Shown: one piece after another, positions 42,360 through 50,986 of the stretch | How positions within the stretch are numbered: position 1 is the first letter of the stretch | Layout: each line of letters opens with the position of its first letter | Assembly: GCF_001592085.1 (NCBI RefSeq) | Contig: NZ_BCWD01000002.1 | Span: 62,001 to 126,000 of the forward strand | Reading direction: 5' to 3' | Origin: Levilactobacillus senmaizukei DSM 21775 = NBRC 103853 | Lineage (GTDB): Bacteria > Bacillota > Bacilli > Lactobacillales > Lactobacillaceae | DNA: 64,000 nt | Program-made: the position numbers and the translations under genes | Notes under the pieces: generated by a model | What the model was told of the DNA's origin: nothing | The model's database searches: none | What the model saw: the letters and a program-made list of their open reading frames with translations, nothing else

Positions 42360-42535
42360 GAGAAGGCCAGGGAGGTAGCTAGCCGTGAAGGTGGTGTTGA
42401 CTGGCGTTTTGGGCCAGTTTACGCCACGGGCGACCTTTGAGACGCAGGCTTGTCGCAGCTTCAAGTCGAGTCGAAAGCCCGCTTCTCAGGCTGGAGCATC
42501 CCAACGGTAGATTGCCTCCCTGGCCGTTAACGGCA
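42360..42535 (-). repeat. Family C structured repeat, copy C1
   Basis: P1 pairs 42365-42377 with 42513-42525 (13 bp, one G-U). It contains AAGGTGGTGTTGACTGG facing CCAGTTTACGCCAC, and a shorter CTTTGA/TTCAAG stem that corresponds to P2 of family B. Confidence 0.75.
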
Positions 42536-42604
42536 ACCACCACGTCTAATCTAAATAAATCCGCAGCCTGGTATCATCAATATCCAGCCAAGATAACAAA
42601 ACAT

Positions 42605-42795
42605 AATCGTAGCCGGAGAAGGTCAGGGAGGTAGTCAACCGTGAAGGTGGTGTTGACTGGCGTTCTGGCCCAGTTTACACCACGGGCGACCTTGAAGACA
42701 CGGTCCTTTCGTGGCTCCAAGTCGAGTCGGAAGCCCGGCTTCTCAGGCTGGAACGTCCCCACGGTAGGCTGCCTTCCTGGCCGCCGTAGGCGACC
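42605..42795 (-). repeat. Family C structured repeat, copy C2
   Basis: A close tandem copy of C1, starting 17 bp after the peptidase stop (42812). P1 GGTCAGGGAGGTAG (starting at 42621) still pairs with CTGCCTTCCTGGCC using G-U pairs, which points to function as RNA. P2 is CTTGAAG/CTCCAAG around acacggtcctttcgtgg. Confidence 0.75.
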
Positions 42796-42811
42796 AATAA
42801 CTCACAAACCA

Positions 42812-43966
42812 TTAGTCTAAAGAATCAAAGAATGCTGGTACCAGGGCCTTGTAAACTTCAACTGCCTGGAGATATTCCTTAATGGAAATGTATTCGTCCA
42901 CCTGATGCGAGGTATTGCTGCCGGGCCCGATTTCGATGCTAGTAAAGTCAGCCTTGGCCCGCAGGAACTCGGCACCATCGTTCGCGCCACCAGAACCCAC
43001 AATTTTAGTATCGTGCCCACAGATCTCATCACTTATCTGCTTTGCCAACTGAACCAACGGTGCATCCGGATCACCCGGAATGGCTTCTTCTGGGTAGCTG
43101 TAACTCAGGTCCAATTGCACGTCTGGCTCTGCATTTAGCTTAGCTACCAATGCTTCTAACTCGTCATAAATGACCTGGTTAGGATAGGCCGGGATCGTCC
43201 GCATGTTGGCCATCAATTCGGCCTGGGCCGGAATCGAGTTAATCTGTTCCCCACCGGAGATCAAATCCACATTATGTAGCAGGCTACCCAATACTGGATC
43301 GGTCTGGTCGTGCTTAGCCATAATAGGACCGACCGCATTATAAAATTTCATCAGATTGTCGATGGCATTAACGCCCTTCTCAGGTTGCGCACTGTGACTG
43401 GCCTTCCCGGTTGAAATAATCTTATAGTCAATCACACCACGAGCCGTGTACACCACATTATCCAGACCACTGGGTTCCGCGATAATCAACCCAGCCAACT
43501 GGTCGGCATAGCCTTCATCGGTTAGTTTAGCGGCCCCGTACTCACCGGTTTCTTCCCCAACGGTCGCCAGAAGCCGAATGCTCCCTTTCAATGGCGTCTG
43601 CTGCTCCAAGAACTCCAGCATTGTAATGACGATGGCCCCCAGACCACTCTTCATGTCGGAAGCCCCCCGGCCAAATAGTTGGTCGCCGACAATCTCGCCG
43701 GCAAAGGGATCTTGGCTCCAGGCGCTGACATCCCCAGGATCGACGACGTCCATGTGCCCACAGAGACCGATTTGCGGACCGTCTGCATGACCAATCGTCA
43801 CCACCAAATTGTCACGGTGCTTAGCGAAAGGTACTTTTTCAACCTTGGCGTCGGGATACGGCGCAAAGAGGCTGGCAATATAATCGGCAACGTCCGTCTC
43901 GTGGTCGTTAACTGAAGGAATCTGAATCAAATGCTGCAAAATACTAATCTTAGCTTGTGGGGTCAT
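42812..43966 (-). CDS. M20 family metallopeptidase (ArgE/DapE/ACY1 type)
   Basis: A 384-residue amidohydrolase. Metal ligands lie in LCGHMDVVDPGD, GRGASDMKSGLGA and GEETGEYGA, with a second half IEIGPGSNTSHQVDEYIS. The closest named functions are succinyl-diaminopimelate desuccinylase and acetylornithine deacetylase; the substrate is not decided. ATG at 43966 is preferred because AAAGG lies nine bases upstream. No arginine or lysine genes are adjacent. The 3' region holds C2 and C1 in sense. Confidence 0.85.
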   Translation of the reverse strand: MTPQAKISILQHLIQIPSVNDHETDVADYIASLFAPYPDAKVEKVPFAKHRDNLVVTIGHADGPQIGLCGHMDVVDPGDVSAWSQDPFAGEIVGDQLFGRGASDMKSGLGAIVITMLEFLEQQTPLKGSIRLLATVGEETGEYGAAKLTDEGYADQLAGLIIAEPSGLDNVVYTARGVIDYKIISTGKASHSAQPEKGVNAIDNLMKFYNAVGPIMAKHDQTDPVLGSLLHNVDLISGGEQINSIPAQAELMANMRTIPAYPNQVIYDELEALVAKLNAEPDVQLDLSYSYPEEAIPGDPDAPLVQLAKQISDEICGHDTKIVGSGGANDGAEFLRAKADFTSIEIGPGSNTSHQVDEYISIKEYLQAVEVYKALVPAFFDSLD

Positions 43967-44159
43967 CTGGGTCATCCTTTCTGAAGTGAACTAATTGTTT
44001 CTAAGCATACGCTTCTATTACCGGAAATCAACCATTTTCTGTAAGTATATTACATTTAATCGACTTATTCGTATTTTTATACATTATTAATGAATATTGA
44101 GGGGTGGTGGAGCGGATGCGGTATAATGAACTTAGTACTCATTCGTTAGGAGGGTTTAC

Positions 44160-44669
44160 ATGCGACTTGAAGTCCCAACCGTACAAGGTTATTTAGCAGA
44201 CGAATACAGCAAGCACGCAACGGGGGCCGCCGTTTATAAGGGCCAACCCGTCCAATCTTTTCCAATTAGCCTCAGTGATATTCCTGCAGGCACCCAAAGC
44301 TTCGCACTCTATGTGATCGACTTTGATGCTGTGCCAGTCAGTGGTTTCCCTTGGATTCACTGGGTCGCCGCCAATTTTCCTGGCGCCACCCGCGAAATTC
44401 CCGCCGACGTGTCCCGGACCAATGCCATCCCCCACGTCCACGGCCGTAACAGTAACGGCGGTCACCTAGTCGGCAACACCGACCCCGCCATCATTCAAAA
44501 CTATACGGGACCCTTCCCACCCAACGAGGACCACGACTACGAACTGGTCGTCTATGCGTTGGACACTCAGCTCGCCTTAGCCGACGGATTCTGGCTCAAT
44601 GACCTCCGTCACCAAATCAACGGGCACGTCTTAGACCAAGCCACGCTAACTTTAAAGGGCCGCGTCTAA
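44160..44669 (+). CDS. YbhB/YbcL (PEBP) family protein
   Basis: A 169-residue protein with the ligand-binding pattern YVIDFDAVPVSGFPWIHWVAAN and the later GPFPPNEDHDYELVVYALD, both typical of bacterial Raf-kinase-inhibitor-like proteins. The family binds phosphate-like ligands, and its cellular role is not firm. AGGAGGG lies upstream. A universal stress protein follows after 24 bp. Confidence 0.88.
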   Translation: MRLEVPTVQGYLADEYSKHATGAAVYKGQPVQSFPISLSDIPAGTQSFALYVIDFDAVPVSGFPWIHWVAANFPGATREIPADVSRTNAIPHVHGRNSNGGHLVGNTDPAIIQNYTGPFPPNEDHDYELVVYALDTQLALADGFWLNDLRHQINGHVLDQATLTLKGRV

Positions 44670-44693
44670 ACTCCCAGACAAAGAAGGTTAATT

Positions 44694-45212
44694 ATGGAAC
44701 AGAAATATCAGCGAATCTTAGTTCCCGTGGACGGCTCCGTTCAAGCGGAACTGGCCCTAAAGAAGGCCGTCACCGTCGCCCAACAGAGCGGTGCGCACAT
44801 CGATCTGCTCAGTGTCTTACGGATTAACCACTATGGCTTCTACGCCAGTGGGTCAATGCCCGGCAACGTGATTCATGAATTGGCCACGGATGCCACGGAC
44901 TACCTGACCTCATTGGTCGACACCACGTCCGCCGCTACCGGCTTCAAGGACTTCGACATTCACGTCCGGTTCGGCAATCCCAAGACGGTTATTGCCCACG
45001 AGTTTGTTCGCGACCACCACAACGACTTTATCGTTCTCGGTGCTACCGGGATGAGCGCCGTAGCCCGGATGGTTGAAGGGTCCGTGACCGCCTACGTCAG
45101 TCGTATGGCCGATATTGATGTCTTCGTTGTCCGTACAACTGAAGATGGTCAACCGATTAATGCTAAACAAATCCTGGACAAGAACCAAGATCAACCTAAG
45201 TTAACCGAATAA
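44694..45212 (+). CDS. Universal stress protein, ATP-binding type
   Basis: A 172-residue Usp with a C-terminal extension. Unlike the two mntH-linked paralogues it has a complete G-x2-G-x9-G-S motif (LGATGMSAVARMVEGSVTAY), so it probably binds ATP. In operon with the PEBP-like gene; a long terminator hairpin follows. Confidence 0.88.
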   Translation: MEQKYQRILVPVDGSVQAELALKKAVTVAQQSGAHIDLLSVLRINHYGFYASGSMPGNVIHELATDATDYLTSLVDTTSAATGFKDFDIHVRFGNPKTVIAHEFVRDHHNDFIVLGATGMSAVARMVEGSVTAYVSRMADIDVFVVRTTEDGQPINAKQILDKNQDQPKLTE

Positions 45213-45213
45213 C

Positions 45214-45264
45214 AAACGGGTGTCCGAACCACGTGAATTTACGTGATCCGGACACCCGTTTTAA
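45214..45264. terminator. Perfect hairpin terminator between usp and yfhO-like gene
   Basis: AACGGGTGTCCG pairs with CGGACACCCGTT, with an inner CACGT/ACGTG, and is followed by TTAATTTACT. It serves both convergent genes. Confidence 0.85.
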
Positions 45265-45273
45265 TTTACTCAT

Positions 45274-47832
45274 TTATAGTCGGCGAAAGTGCCACAGGTC
45301 GAGATAGCTCAGGAAACAGACCAACGCTACGATGACGCCTAATCGGCCACCAGGGACGCGGTATTGAACCTGAATGTCGTTGATCCCAGAACGAATGGGC
45401 ACGGCCGTCAGACCCGTTAAAACAGTCTTAGTTGGTACCAATTGACCATTCACGGTAATGTGCCACCCCGTCTCGGTTGGCAGACTCAAGTAAGCCCAGC
45501 GCTGGTCGGTCTGATTGACCAACTGACCCTGATAACTGGTTGGCACCGTGTGCTGCTGGGTCAAATCAAGTGCGGTCGCTCGTAGCTGGCGATGAATGGC
45601 GGTGATCCCCGCCGCCGGGAGGGTTGCAATGTGGATAGCCCGGATACCTTCATCCCAGCTGGCAAAGGTCACGGTGACCGGCTGGCCCTTGGTAAAGGTC
45701 CCCAGATCCAGCAGGACGGGACGACCATCCGCAAAATACTCAGGATGAACATGCTGTCCATTGACCCGCATGGAAGAATACTTGCTGGTACCAGACTGGT
45801 CAAACCAGTACAGATGCCCTGTAGCCTGGGCCGTCATGGTCCACCGATGATGGTATTTGAATACGGCCAGTTGATCAACCGACCGCCAGTTATCCCAGGT
45901 CTTGACGCTGATCGTTTTGGCATCGTAAAAATATGGCCGATGACGCGGCCGCAGTGCCTGCAGCGTGGCCTCCTGGTTAGCAATGGCATCCGTCCCGTAA
46001 CGAACTCGAATCAACCTATCCGGCACCGCAAATCCCATGCCACTGTATGTAGCTACCCGATCAATTGTTCCGGAGGGCCGGACCTTGTCTCGGATACCAA
46101 ATAATAACTCCGAAACCGGTGAGAAACCGGCGGTACTGACCCGCCGAAGATTCCGCGAAAACAGGCCAAGTTGCCGTGATAGGGTCACCGTGGTGGCCGT
46201 CATGGTCGAACTGTAAGCCCCGGTTCCGTTGTACCCCATCCAAACACTATCGTTGTAAGGATTATAATGGCCGGTAAATCCCGCGGCAACCGTGGGCGCC
46301 TCGTTACGAATCCGGGACAGCGACTGCCGTTGGGTTAGGGGTGCCAAACGTTTAGCCGCCGCGGCAGCCGCTTGGGCATACGCGCGTTGATGACCAAATT
46401 CGATACCGTTTAGTGCCAACCCAAAGTTGGCCACCAACTCGCCAACGACCAGCAGAGCCAGCAAGCCGCGATACTTGGGCCCGTGCCAGAGTACAACTGC
46501 CGTCACGAGCAGCAGCCCCACACTGGCCAATAAGGCCCGCCGACTGATTGGCTCCAAACTGGCATAGTAGGCCGACTGCGTCCACGTCTGCATTGGCGCA
46601 ATCATCAGGGTCCCCCCGACCATGAGGCCGGCCAATAACAGCGGTAGCCACCGCCAGGCAGCAGTGAGTTGACGGATGTCATGTTGCCAGGCTCCCGCCG
46701 CCAACATGATCAGGACAAAGCTGAAGAAGAAACTATTTCGAAAGGGGTAACCGGCTGGCAACGCCATCATATGCCAGAACGTGTTGAAACCACGTAACCA
46801 CATTCCCAGAAACAGGAACAATAACAACAAGGTGGCGCGGACCTTATCCCAGCGAGTGACAGACTTCAGACCAAAGTAGGCTATGGCTAATAGGATCACC
46901 AGTGATGACACATATAGTGCCGGCGCATGGTCAATCCGTTGTGAAAAGTCTGTGGTTCCCAGGCTGAACTGCCGAAAGAACTCCAATCCAAAGGTCGGAA
47001 ATAGTGAGAAGGCAGCCGACCCCGGATGGGCCTTAGCCGTCGTTAACATATTCAAGATTGTTGGCAACAACAGCGCCAGCGTGCTCCCCACACTCAACAG
47101 GGAGGTTACGATGAACCGGCCGATGAGTCCGCGCTCCTGGACCCACCATTCCCGTATCGTTTGCCCCTTCAGCTTGGTTCCCAACATCAGGTAGACGAAA
47201 TAGCCCATCACAAACAAGCAGGTCATGTAACCCAAATAATAATCGGTTAAGACGGCAACGAAAAGCCAACCGAAATAGGCCCCATCCCGTCTGGTAGCCA
47301 CAAAATTATCGAGTCCCCAGGCAACCGACGGTAACCAGATCAGGGCATCCAACCACATGACATTAAAGAAGTTCACGGTCACAAAGCCACAAAAGGCATA
47401 GGCGAGGCCGAAAACCATGACAAAGGCGTGATGAAATTGCCAATGACTCTGAAGATAAACGGTCATGGTTCCCGCCATGGTCGCGATCTTCAACATAATG
47501 ATAACCGCCACCATCACTGGAATCTGGCTGCTATGCACCAGAAACAAGAGGCTATTGAACGGGCTCATCAGGTAATACGAAATAATTGGCATCCAGCTAC
47601 CGCCGAGTGCCTGATGAAAGTTAAATAAACTAGTGCCGTGGCCCCGTACTAGGCGCACGAAGTCCGTGAAGAAGGGGATATATTGAACCCCTAAGTCCCC
47701 AATTAATAAATTATGATCACCAAACGGGGTGATCCCCCGAATGGCAAACAAACCAGCGACCATCACTAACGCGATTAATCCCGCTCCGACAGGATATCGC
47801 CAATGATGGCGCCGTAGTTCTTGCTGTCGCAT
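45274..47832 (-). CDS. YfhO family membrane protein
   Basis: An 852-residue protein with about thirteen to fifteen helices and a large extracellular C-terminal part (about 480-830) before a last helix. The early GDLGVQYIPFFTDFVR and the LIWLPSVAWGLDNF regions agree with YfhO, a GT-C-like group; B. subtilis YfhO acts in lipoteichoic acid glycosylation, and that role here is inferred from the family. AGGGGAGAG lies before the ATG. No partner glycosyltransferase is adjacent. Confidence 0.88.
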   Translation of the reverse strand: MRQQELRRHHWRYPVGAGLIALVMVAGLFAIRGITPFGDHNLLIGDLGVQYIPFFTDFVRLVRGHGTSLFNFHQALGGSWMPIISYYLMSPFNSLLFLVHSSQIPVMVAVIIMLKIATMAGTMTVYLQSHWQFHHAFVMVFGLAYAFCGFVTVNFFNVMWLDALIWLPSVAWGLDNFVATRRDGAYFGWLFVAVLTDYYLGYMTCLFVMGYFVYLMLGTKLKGQTIREWWVQERGLIGRFIVTSLLSVGSTLALLLPTILNMLTTAKAHPGSAAFSLFPTFGLEFFRQFSLGTTDFSQRIDHAPALYVSSLVILLAIAYFGLKSVTRWDKVRATLLLLFLFLGMWLRGFNTFWHMMALPAGYPFRNSFFFSFVLIMLAAGAWQHDIRQLTAAWRWLPLLLAGLMVGGTLMIAPMQTWTQSAYYASLEPISRRALLASVGLLLVTAVVLWHGPKYRGLLALLVVGELVANFGLALNGIEFGHQRAYAQAAAAAAKRLAPLTQRQSLSRIRNEAPTVAAGFTGHYNPYNDSVWMGYNGTGAYSSTMTATTVTLSRQLGLFSRNLRRVSTAGFSPVSELLFGIRDKVRPSGTIDRVATYSGMGFAVPDRLIRVRYGTDAIANQEATLQALRPRHRPYFYDAKTISVKTWDNWRSVDQLAVFKYHHRWTMTAQATGHLYWFDQSGTSKYSSMRVNGQHVHPEYFADGRPVLLDLGTFTKGQPVTVTFASWDEGIRAIHIATLPAAGITAIHRQLRATALDLTQQHTVPTSYQGQLVNQTDQRWAYLSLPTETGWHITVNGQLVPTKTVLTGLTAVPIRSGINDIQVQYRVPGGRLGVIVALVCFLSYLDLWHFRRL

Positions 47833-47856
47833 GGCTCTCTCCCCTTGAAAATTCCC

Positions 47857-48231
47857 CTACTTTCGCCAGAACGTCGTGCAATCAGCCTTATCGGCAATAT
47901 TAAATTCGATAATCCGCTTCAGTAAATCATAGTCGACAGGTTGACTCCACTTGATTCGGCCAAACTTTTTTCCAGGATTATAATGGTCCGCTTGAATATC
48001 GGTAGCAAAGGCTTCCATGACTGTTCCCTCTGGTGCAAAGGCCATATGCGTCTTCGCCACGCTAAACCCAATGATAAAGGTCCCGTGGTCCGTAAACATT
48101 GGCTGGTTCCAGGCGTAACGTTGTTCCAACTGTGGAAAGGTGGTCTGAACCCACTCCAGCACGTCGCGCACTCGCTGTTGGTGTTCTGGGTCTTCAACCT
48201 GATCAATAAATTTTTCAAAATCGGCAATCAT
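47857..48231 (-). CDS. DUF1801 (YdhG-like) protein
   Basis: A 124-residue soluble protein with RYAWNQPMFTDHGTFIIGFS and HMAFAPEG, the DUF1801 pattern; the B. subtilis member Fra/YdhG is a frataxin-like iron chaperone. The Cys in the C-terminal DCTTFWRK is not a family hallmark. The start at 48231 follows GAGGTGG. It is 24 bp upstream of yfhO and probably co-transcribed. Confidence 0.8.
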   Translation of the reverse strand: MIADFEKFIDQVEDPEHQQRVRDVLEWVQTTFPQLEQRYAWNQPMFTDHGTFIIGFSVAKTHMAFAPEGTVMEAFATDIQADHYNPGKKFGRIKWSQPVDYDLLKRIIEFNIADKADCTTFWRK

Positions 48232-48347
48232 GCTGCCACCTCGCAATCGTTTTGATATGCCTCTAATTGTACCATTCACTCCCTGCGATAGTGGCGAAAT
48301 CATTCTCAGTTACGGAACTTATTCAGTCCTTAAGCTTTCTGTTTTGA

Positions 48348-48383
48348 TTCTTGTTCTGATTCTTGTTCTGATTCTTATTTCAG
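48348..48383 (+). repeat. Short 12-bp tandem repeat
   Basis: GATTCTTGTTCT occurs twice and once more in the altered form GATTCTTATTTC. It borders repeat B9. Likely a slippage tract. Confidence 0.75.
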
Positions 48384-48407
48384 TATTTGAATGCCGACGG
48401 CATTCCT

Positions 48408-48571
48408 TGGCGCCTTACCGGTTGGCCCTACAAGCGCTGGAACGCTGTGGACACGACTAGGAGCCTTGAAACCCACAAGTCTCCTAGCTCGGTCTTTATC
48501 TAGGCCGAGAAATTCTCTCTGCCAAGATAAATTTCACAGCTGAGCACTTGTAGGTCCGCCCTCACGGCTTA
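48408..48571 (+). repeat. Family B three-stem repeat, copy B9
   Basis: P1 pairs 48427-48434 (CCTACAAG) with 48547-48554. P2 is CTAGGAG/CTCCTAG, a complete compensatory variant. P3 is TTTATCT, GGC and GAG with CTC, GCC and AGATAAA. The 48572-48848 stretch beyond it holds no gene. Confidence 0.88.
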
Positions 48572-48847
48572 GACTGGTGAAAATCGAGACCAACAAGAAT
48601 CAACGGCCACGATACCAAGACTCGAAACAACAATCACCGAAACCGTCTCTATCTCACACACCAAAAATGAAACTCAGACCTCATCGATCCCCCTTGATAG
48701 CAACTCATTATTTTAAATAAATAAATGCCCACCGCGACAGCCTACTTTCGGGCTCGAATCCATCAAAAATGACGATCTCCTTAGACAAGTTCCACCACAA
48801 CCAAAGTCATAAAACCCGTCACCGTCTCATGTCAAATAGAAGTCGGA

Positions 48848-48958
48848 GACTGGTAAACCCGGAGTTCCGTGATCATCATCTAAGCCTGCCGACCTGAAGA
48901 CCGCTTCCTAGGCTTCAGGTCGGCCTTATGGAACGCAGGACTTACCAGTTTTTAGCAC
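48848..48958 (-). repeat. Family C structured repeat, copy C3
   Basis: P1 pairs 48849-48856 (ACTGGTAA) with 48942-48949; P2 pairs 48888-48899 (GCCGACCTGAAG) with 48913-48924 perfectly, with loop accgcttcctagg. The TATGGAACGCAGG part is similar to family B. Confidence 0.75.
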
Positions 48959-48967
48959 TGGATCAGA

Positions 48968-49150
48968 AGCCGAAGGAAGGCAGGTGCGGAGTCCCGTGGT
49001 GGTCTTCTTAGGTCGGCCGGGCCTGCCGGACTTAGAAGACTGGCCGTCCAGATAGACTCGGGTCTTTGAGGCTACCTGGCGCCCTGAAGACCGCTCCTCA
49101 GGCTTCAGGTGCTGCCTCATGGGACGCAGCACCTGCCAGCCGTAGGCTGA
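48968..49150 (-). repeat. Family C structured repeat, copy C4
   Basis: P1 pairs 48979-48987 (GGCAGGTGC) with 49139-49147. It has an extra long hairpin (GTCTTCTTAGGTC with GACTTAGAAGAC), and a P2 of CCTGAAG/CTTCAGG around accgctcctcagg. A larger, more branched relative of C3. Confidence 0.7.
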
Positions 49151-49261
49151 CCAACCCCAACCACCCCCCAACCAAAACCAAAACTAAACCTTTACGAGAT
49201 CAACATCAAATGACTACATAAGTTGGCTACAGTGAATAACAGAGAAAGAGGAGGCATTATC

Positions 49262-49408
49262 ATGCGACCAATGTCTGATCGACTGTACAGCTACGTCTGG
49301 ATGTCACTGTTGCTAGTGGGCTTCGGTTCACCGAGCATTGCGGCGGCTGCTCAGGCCCTAGCTAACGCTAGCCAAACAAAAAGACCGTCCTCACAGGAAC
49401 GGCCTTGA
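49262..49408 (+). CDS. Possible 48-residue exported peptide
   Basis: MRPMSDRLYSYVWMSLLLVG then FGSPSIAAAAQALANASQ: a hydrophobic segment with an AAA-type cleavage region and a short polar tail. AGAGGAGG lies eight bases upstream of the ATG, a very good site. The frame ends inside the terminator of the convergent xylT-like gene, and no homologue is known to me. Its plus-strand orientation opposes all neighbours. Confidence 0.4.
   Translation: MRPMSDRLYSYVWMSLLLVGFGSPSIAAAAQALANASQTKRPSSQERP
49378..49407 (-). terminator. Terminator of the first xylT-like gene
   Basis: AAGGCCGTT pairs with ACGGTCTT (one mismatch); the minus-strand tail is TTTTTG. Confidence 0.75.
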
Positions 49409-49416
49409 TGAATCGT

Positions 49417-50799
49417 TTAATTAACTTTTTCGGTAACAACTAAGTCATCGGCATCTTCACCGGCCTTAGTCCGTAACGTCGCTTCGATATCTTCCAAAGA
49501 GCGGCCGCGAGTTTCGAAGACCTTCTTTTGAACGAACCAGATAGAAACGAAGCAGAGCACCCCGTAACCGATGAACAAACTACCAGTACCAAAGTAGTCC
49601 AGCAGGTATGGGAAGGTTAAGGAAACAATCATGTTCGCCGTCCAGTTAATCACACTGGCGAAGGAGTTCCCTAAGCCCCGAATATTGAGTGGGAAGACTT
49701 CCCCAATCATAACCCACATCACCGGACCCCAAGTTGCGGAGAAGAAAGCAATGTAGATGGTTAAGGCGATTACGGAAACGATCGCGGCCACGTGGGAACC
49801 CCCGGAGAACTTCATGCCAAGGCTCATCACAAATAGGGAAATTCCCATGCCGACGGCCCCGATATTCAACATCTTTTTCCGGTCGAATTTATCCATGATG
49901 GCCACGGCAACCGCGGTAACCACCACGTTGAAGACCCCAATCCCGATATGCGCTAACAGAGCGGCATGCACCCCGAAACCGACATCGGTGAAAATGGTGG
50001 GTGCGTAGTAGAGCACCGTGTTACAACCCATTACCTGTTGGAAGATGGCAAGACCAACCCCAATAACTAATGAAGGATGAACCATCTTACTGAATAATTC
50101 ATTCCAGCCACCACTAACAATTTTAGCAGAGGCTTCGATTTCGGTAATTTCTTTGTTTACGGCAACTTCGTCATGTTTATTCATGGTTTCGAGCACTGCC
50201 CGTGCTTGATCCATGTGGCCACTCTTGGCTAAGAACCGTGGGCTCTCTGGTAGAATTAACCCACCCAGGAATAATAGGGCTGCCGGTAGCGCAGCGAACC
50301 CTAACATCCAGCGCCAACCGGTATACATACCGGAGAAAGTTAAGTTGGTAATGTAGGCCAACAGAATCCCGGTCATCACCATCAGTTGGAACAGGCTGGA
50401 GACCGTACCCCGTTTGTCGGCGGGCGCGAGTTCAGCTAGGTACGTTGGAATTAAGGCGGAGGCAGCCCCCACGGCAGCACCCAAGATAACTCGTGAGATA
50501 ATCAGTGTCCAGAACTCTGGCGAGAACGCCGACCCCAAAGCACCAATAAAGAAAATAATAGCAGAGAGAAGTAGAAGCTTCCGCCGACCATAACGGTCAG
50601 ACGATGGCCCGATAATAGCGGCACCCAAGATGGCACCCAGCAGGACGGCACTAACGACCCAGCCTTGTTCCCAAGGACCCAAGTGCATTTGCTTCTGAAT
50701 AAACAAAATGGCTCCTGAGATTACCCCGGTATCATACCCAAAGAGGAGTCCCCCAAGGGCGCCGAAGAAGTAAACGAATCCGGTTGAAACTTTATGCAT
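49417..50799 (-). CDS. Sugar:H+ symporter, XylT-like paralogue
   Basis: A 460-residue MFS sugar porter with twelve helices: GYDTGVISGAILFIQ in helix 1, DRYGRRK in the first loop, PESPRFL after helix 6, QQVMGCNTVLYYAPTIF in helix 7, and GEVFPLNIRGLGNS. It is a close tandem paralogue of the 50987-52360 symporter; the extra C-terminal residues DLVVTEKVN are the main difference. Its promoter has the same cre/XylR pattern, so it belongs to the xylose regulon. Xylose or arabinose substrate cannot be separated by sequence. Confidence 0.9.
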   Translation of the reverse strand: MHKVSTGFVYFFGALGGLLFGYDTGVISGAILFIQKQMHLGPWEQGWVVSAVLLGAILGAAIIGPSSDRYGRRKLLLLSAIIFFIGALGSAFSPEFWTLIISRVILGAAVGAASALIPTYLAELAPADKRGTVSSLFQLMVMTGILLAYITNLTFSGMYTGWRWMLGFAALPAALLFLGGLILPESPRFLAKSGHMDQARAVLETMNKHDEVAVNKEITEIEASAKIVSGGWNELFSKMVHPSLVIGVGLAIFQQVMGCNTVLYYAPTIFTDVGFGVHAALLAHIGIGVFNVVVTAVAVAIMDKFDRKKMLNIGAVGMGISLFVMSLGMKFSGGSHVAAIVSVIALTIYIAFFSATWGPVMWVMIGEVFPLNIRGLGNSFASVINWTANMIVSLTFPYLLDYFGTGSLFIGYGVLCFVSIWFVQKKVFETRGRSLEDIEATLRTKAGEDADDLVVTEKVN

Positions 50800-50871
50800 A
50801 GTCTTTTTACTTCCTTTGACGGTTCATCGCCGTAGATTTTGGTTCAATGTAAGTTGGCGTTTCTTTAGTTA

Positions 50872-50890
50872 GTTGATTGCCTCAACCAAC
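50872..50890. promoter_or_regulatory. XylR operator upstream of the 49417-50799 symporter
   Basis: GTTGATTG, three bases, CAACCAAC; nearly identical to the xylT operator and lying ten bases below the -10. Confidence 0.75.
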
Positions 50891-50900
50891 TATGCTTATT

Positions 50901-50938
50901 ATGATAGCACTTACATTTATTTTTTGGAAGCGTTTTCC
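50901..50938 (-). promoter_or_regulatory. Promoter with cre, xylT-like gene
   Basis: -35 TTCCAA (50924-50929), 17-base spacer, -10 TATCAT (50901-50906). The cre-like site TTGGAAGCGTTTTCC (50924-50938) lies over the -35 and matches 14 of 15 positions. Confidence 0.75.
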
Positions 50939-50986
50939 GCAAAAAAATACACCGCCATGCCCGGCGGTGTATTCCAAGTTATTTGA

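Noticed and set aside
45592-46104. A 170-codon plus-strand frame within the yfhO-like gene
   Set aside because: Antisense to a conserved membrane protein with no ribosome site or family match.
48752-48775. GGCTCGAATCC at 48752 as a tRNA T-arm
   Set aside because: No acceptor stem or anticodon arm can be drawn around it.
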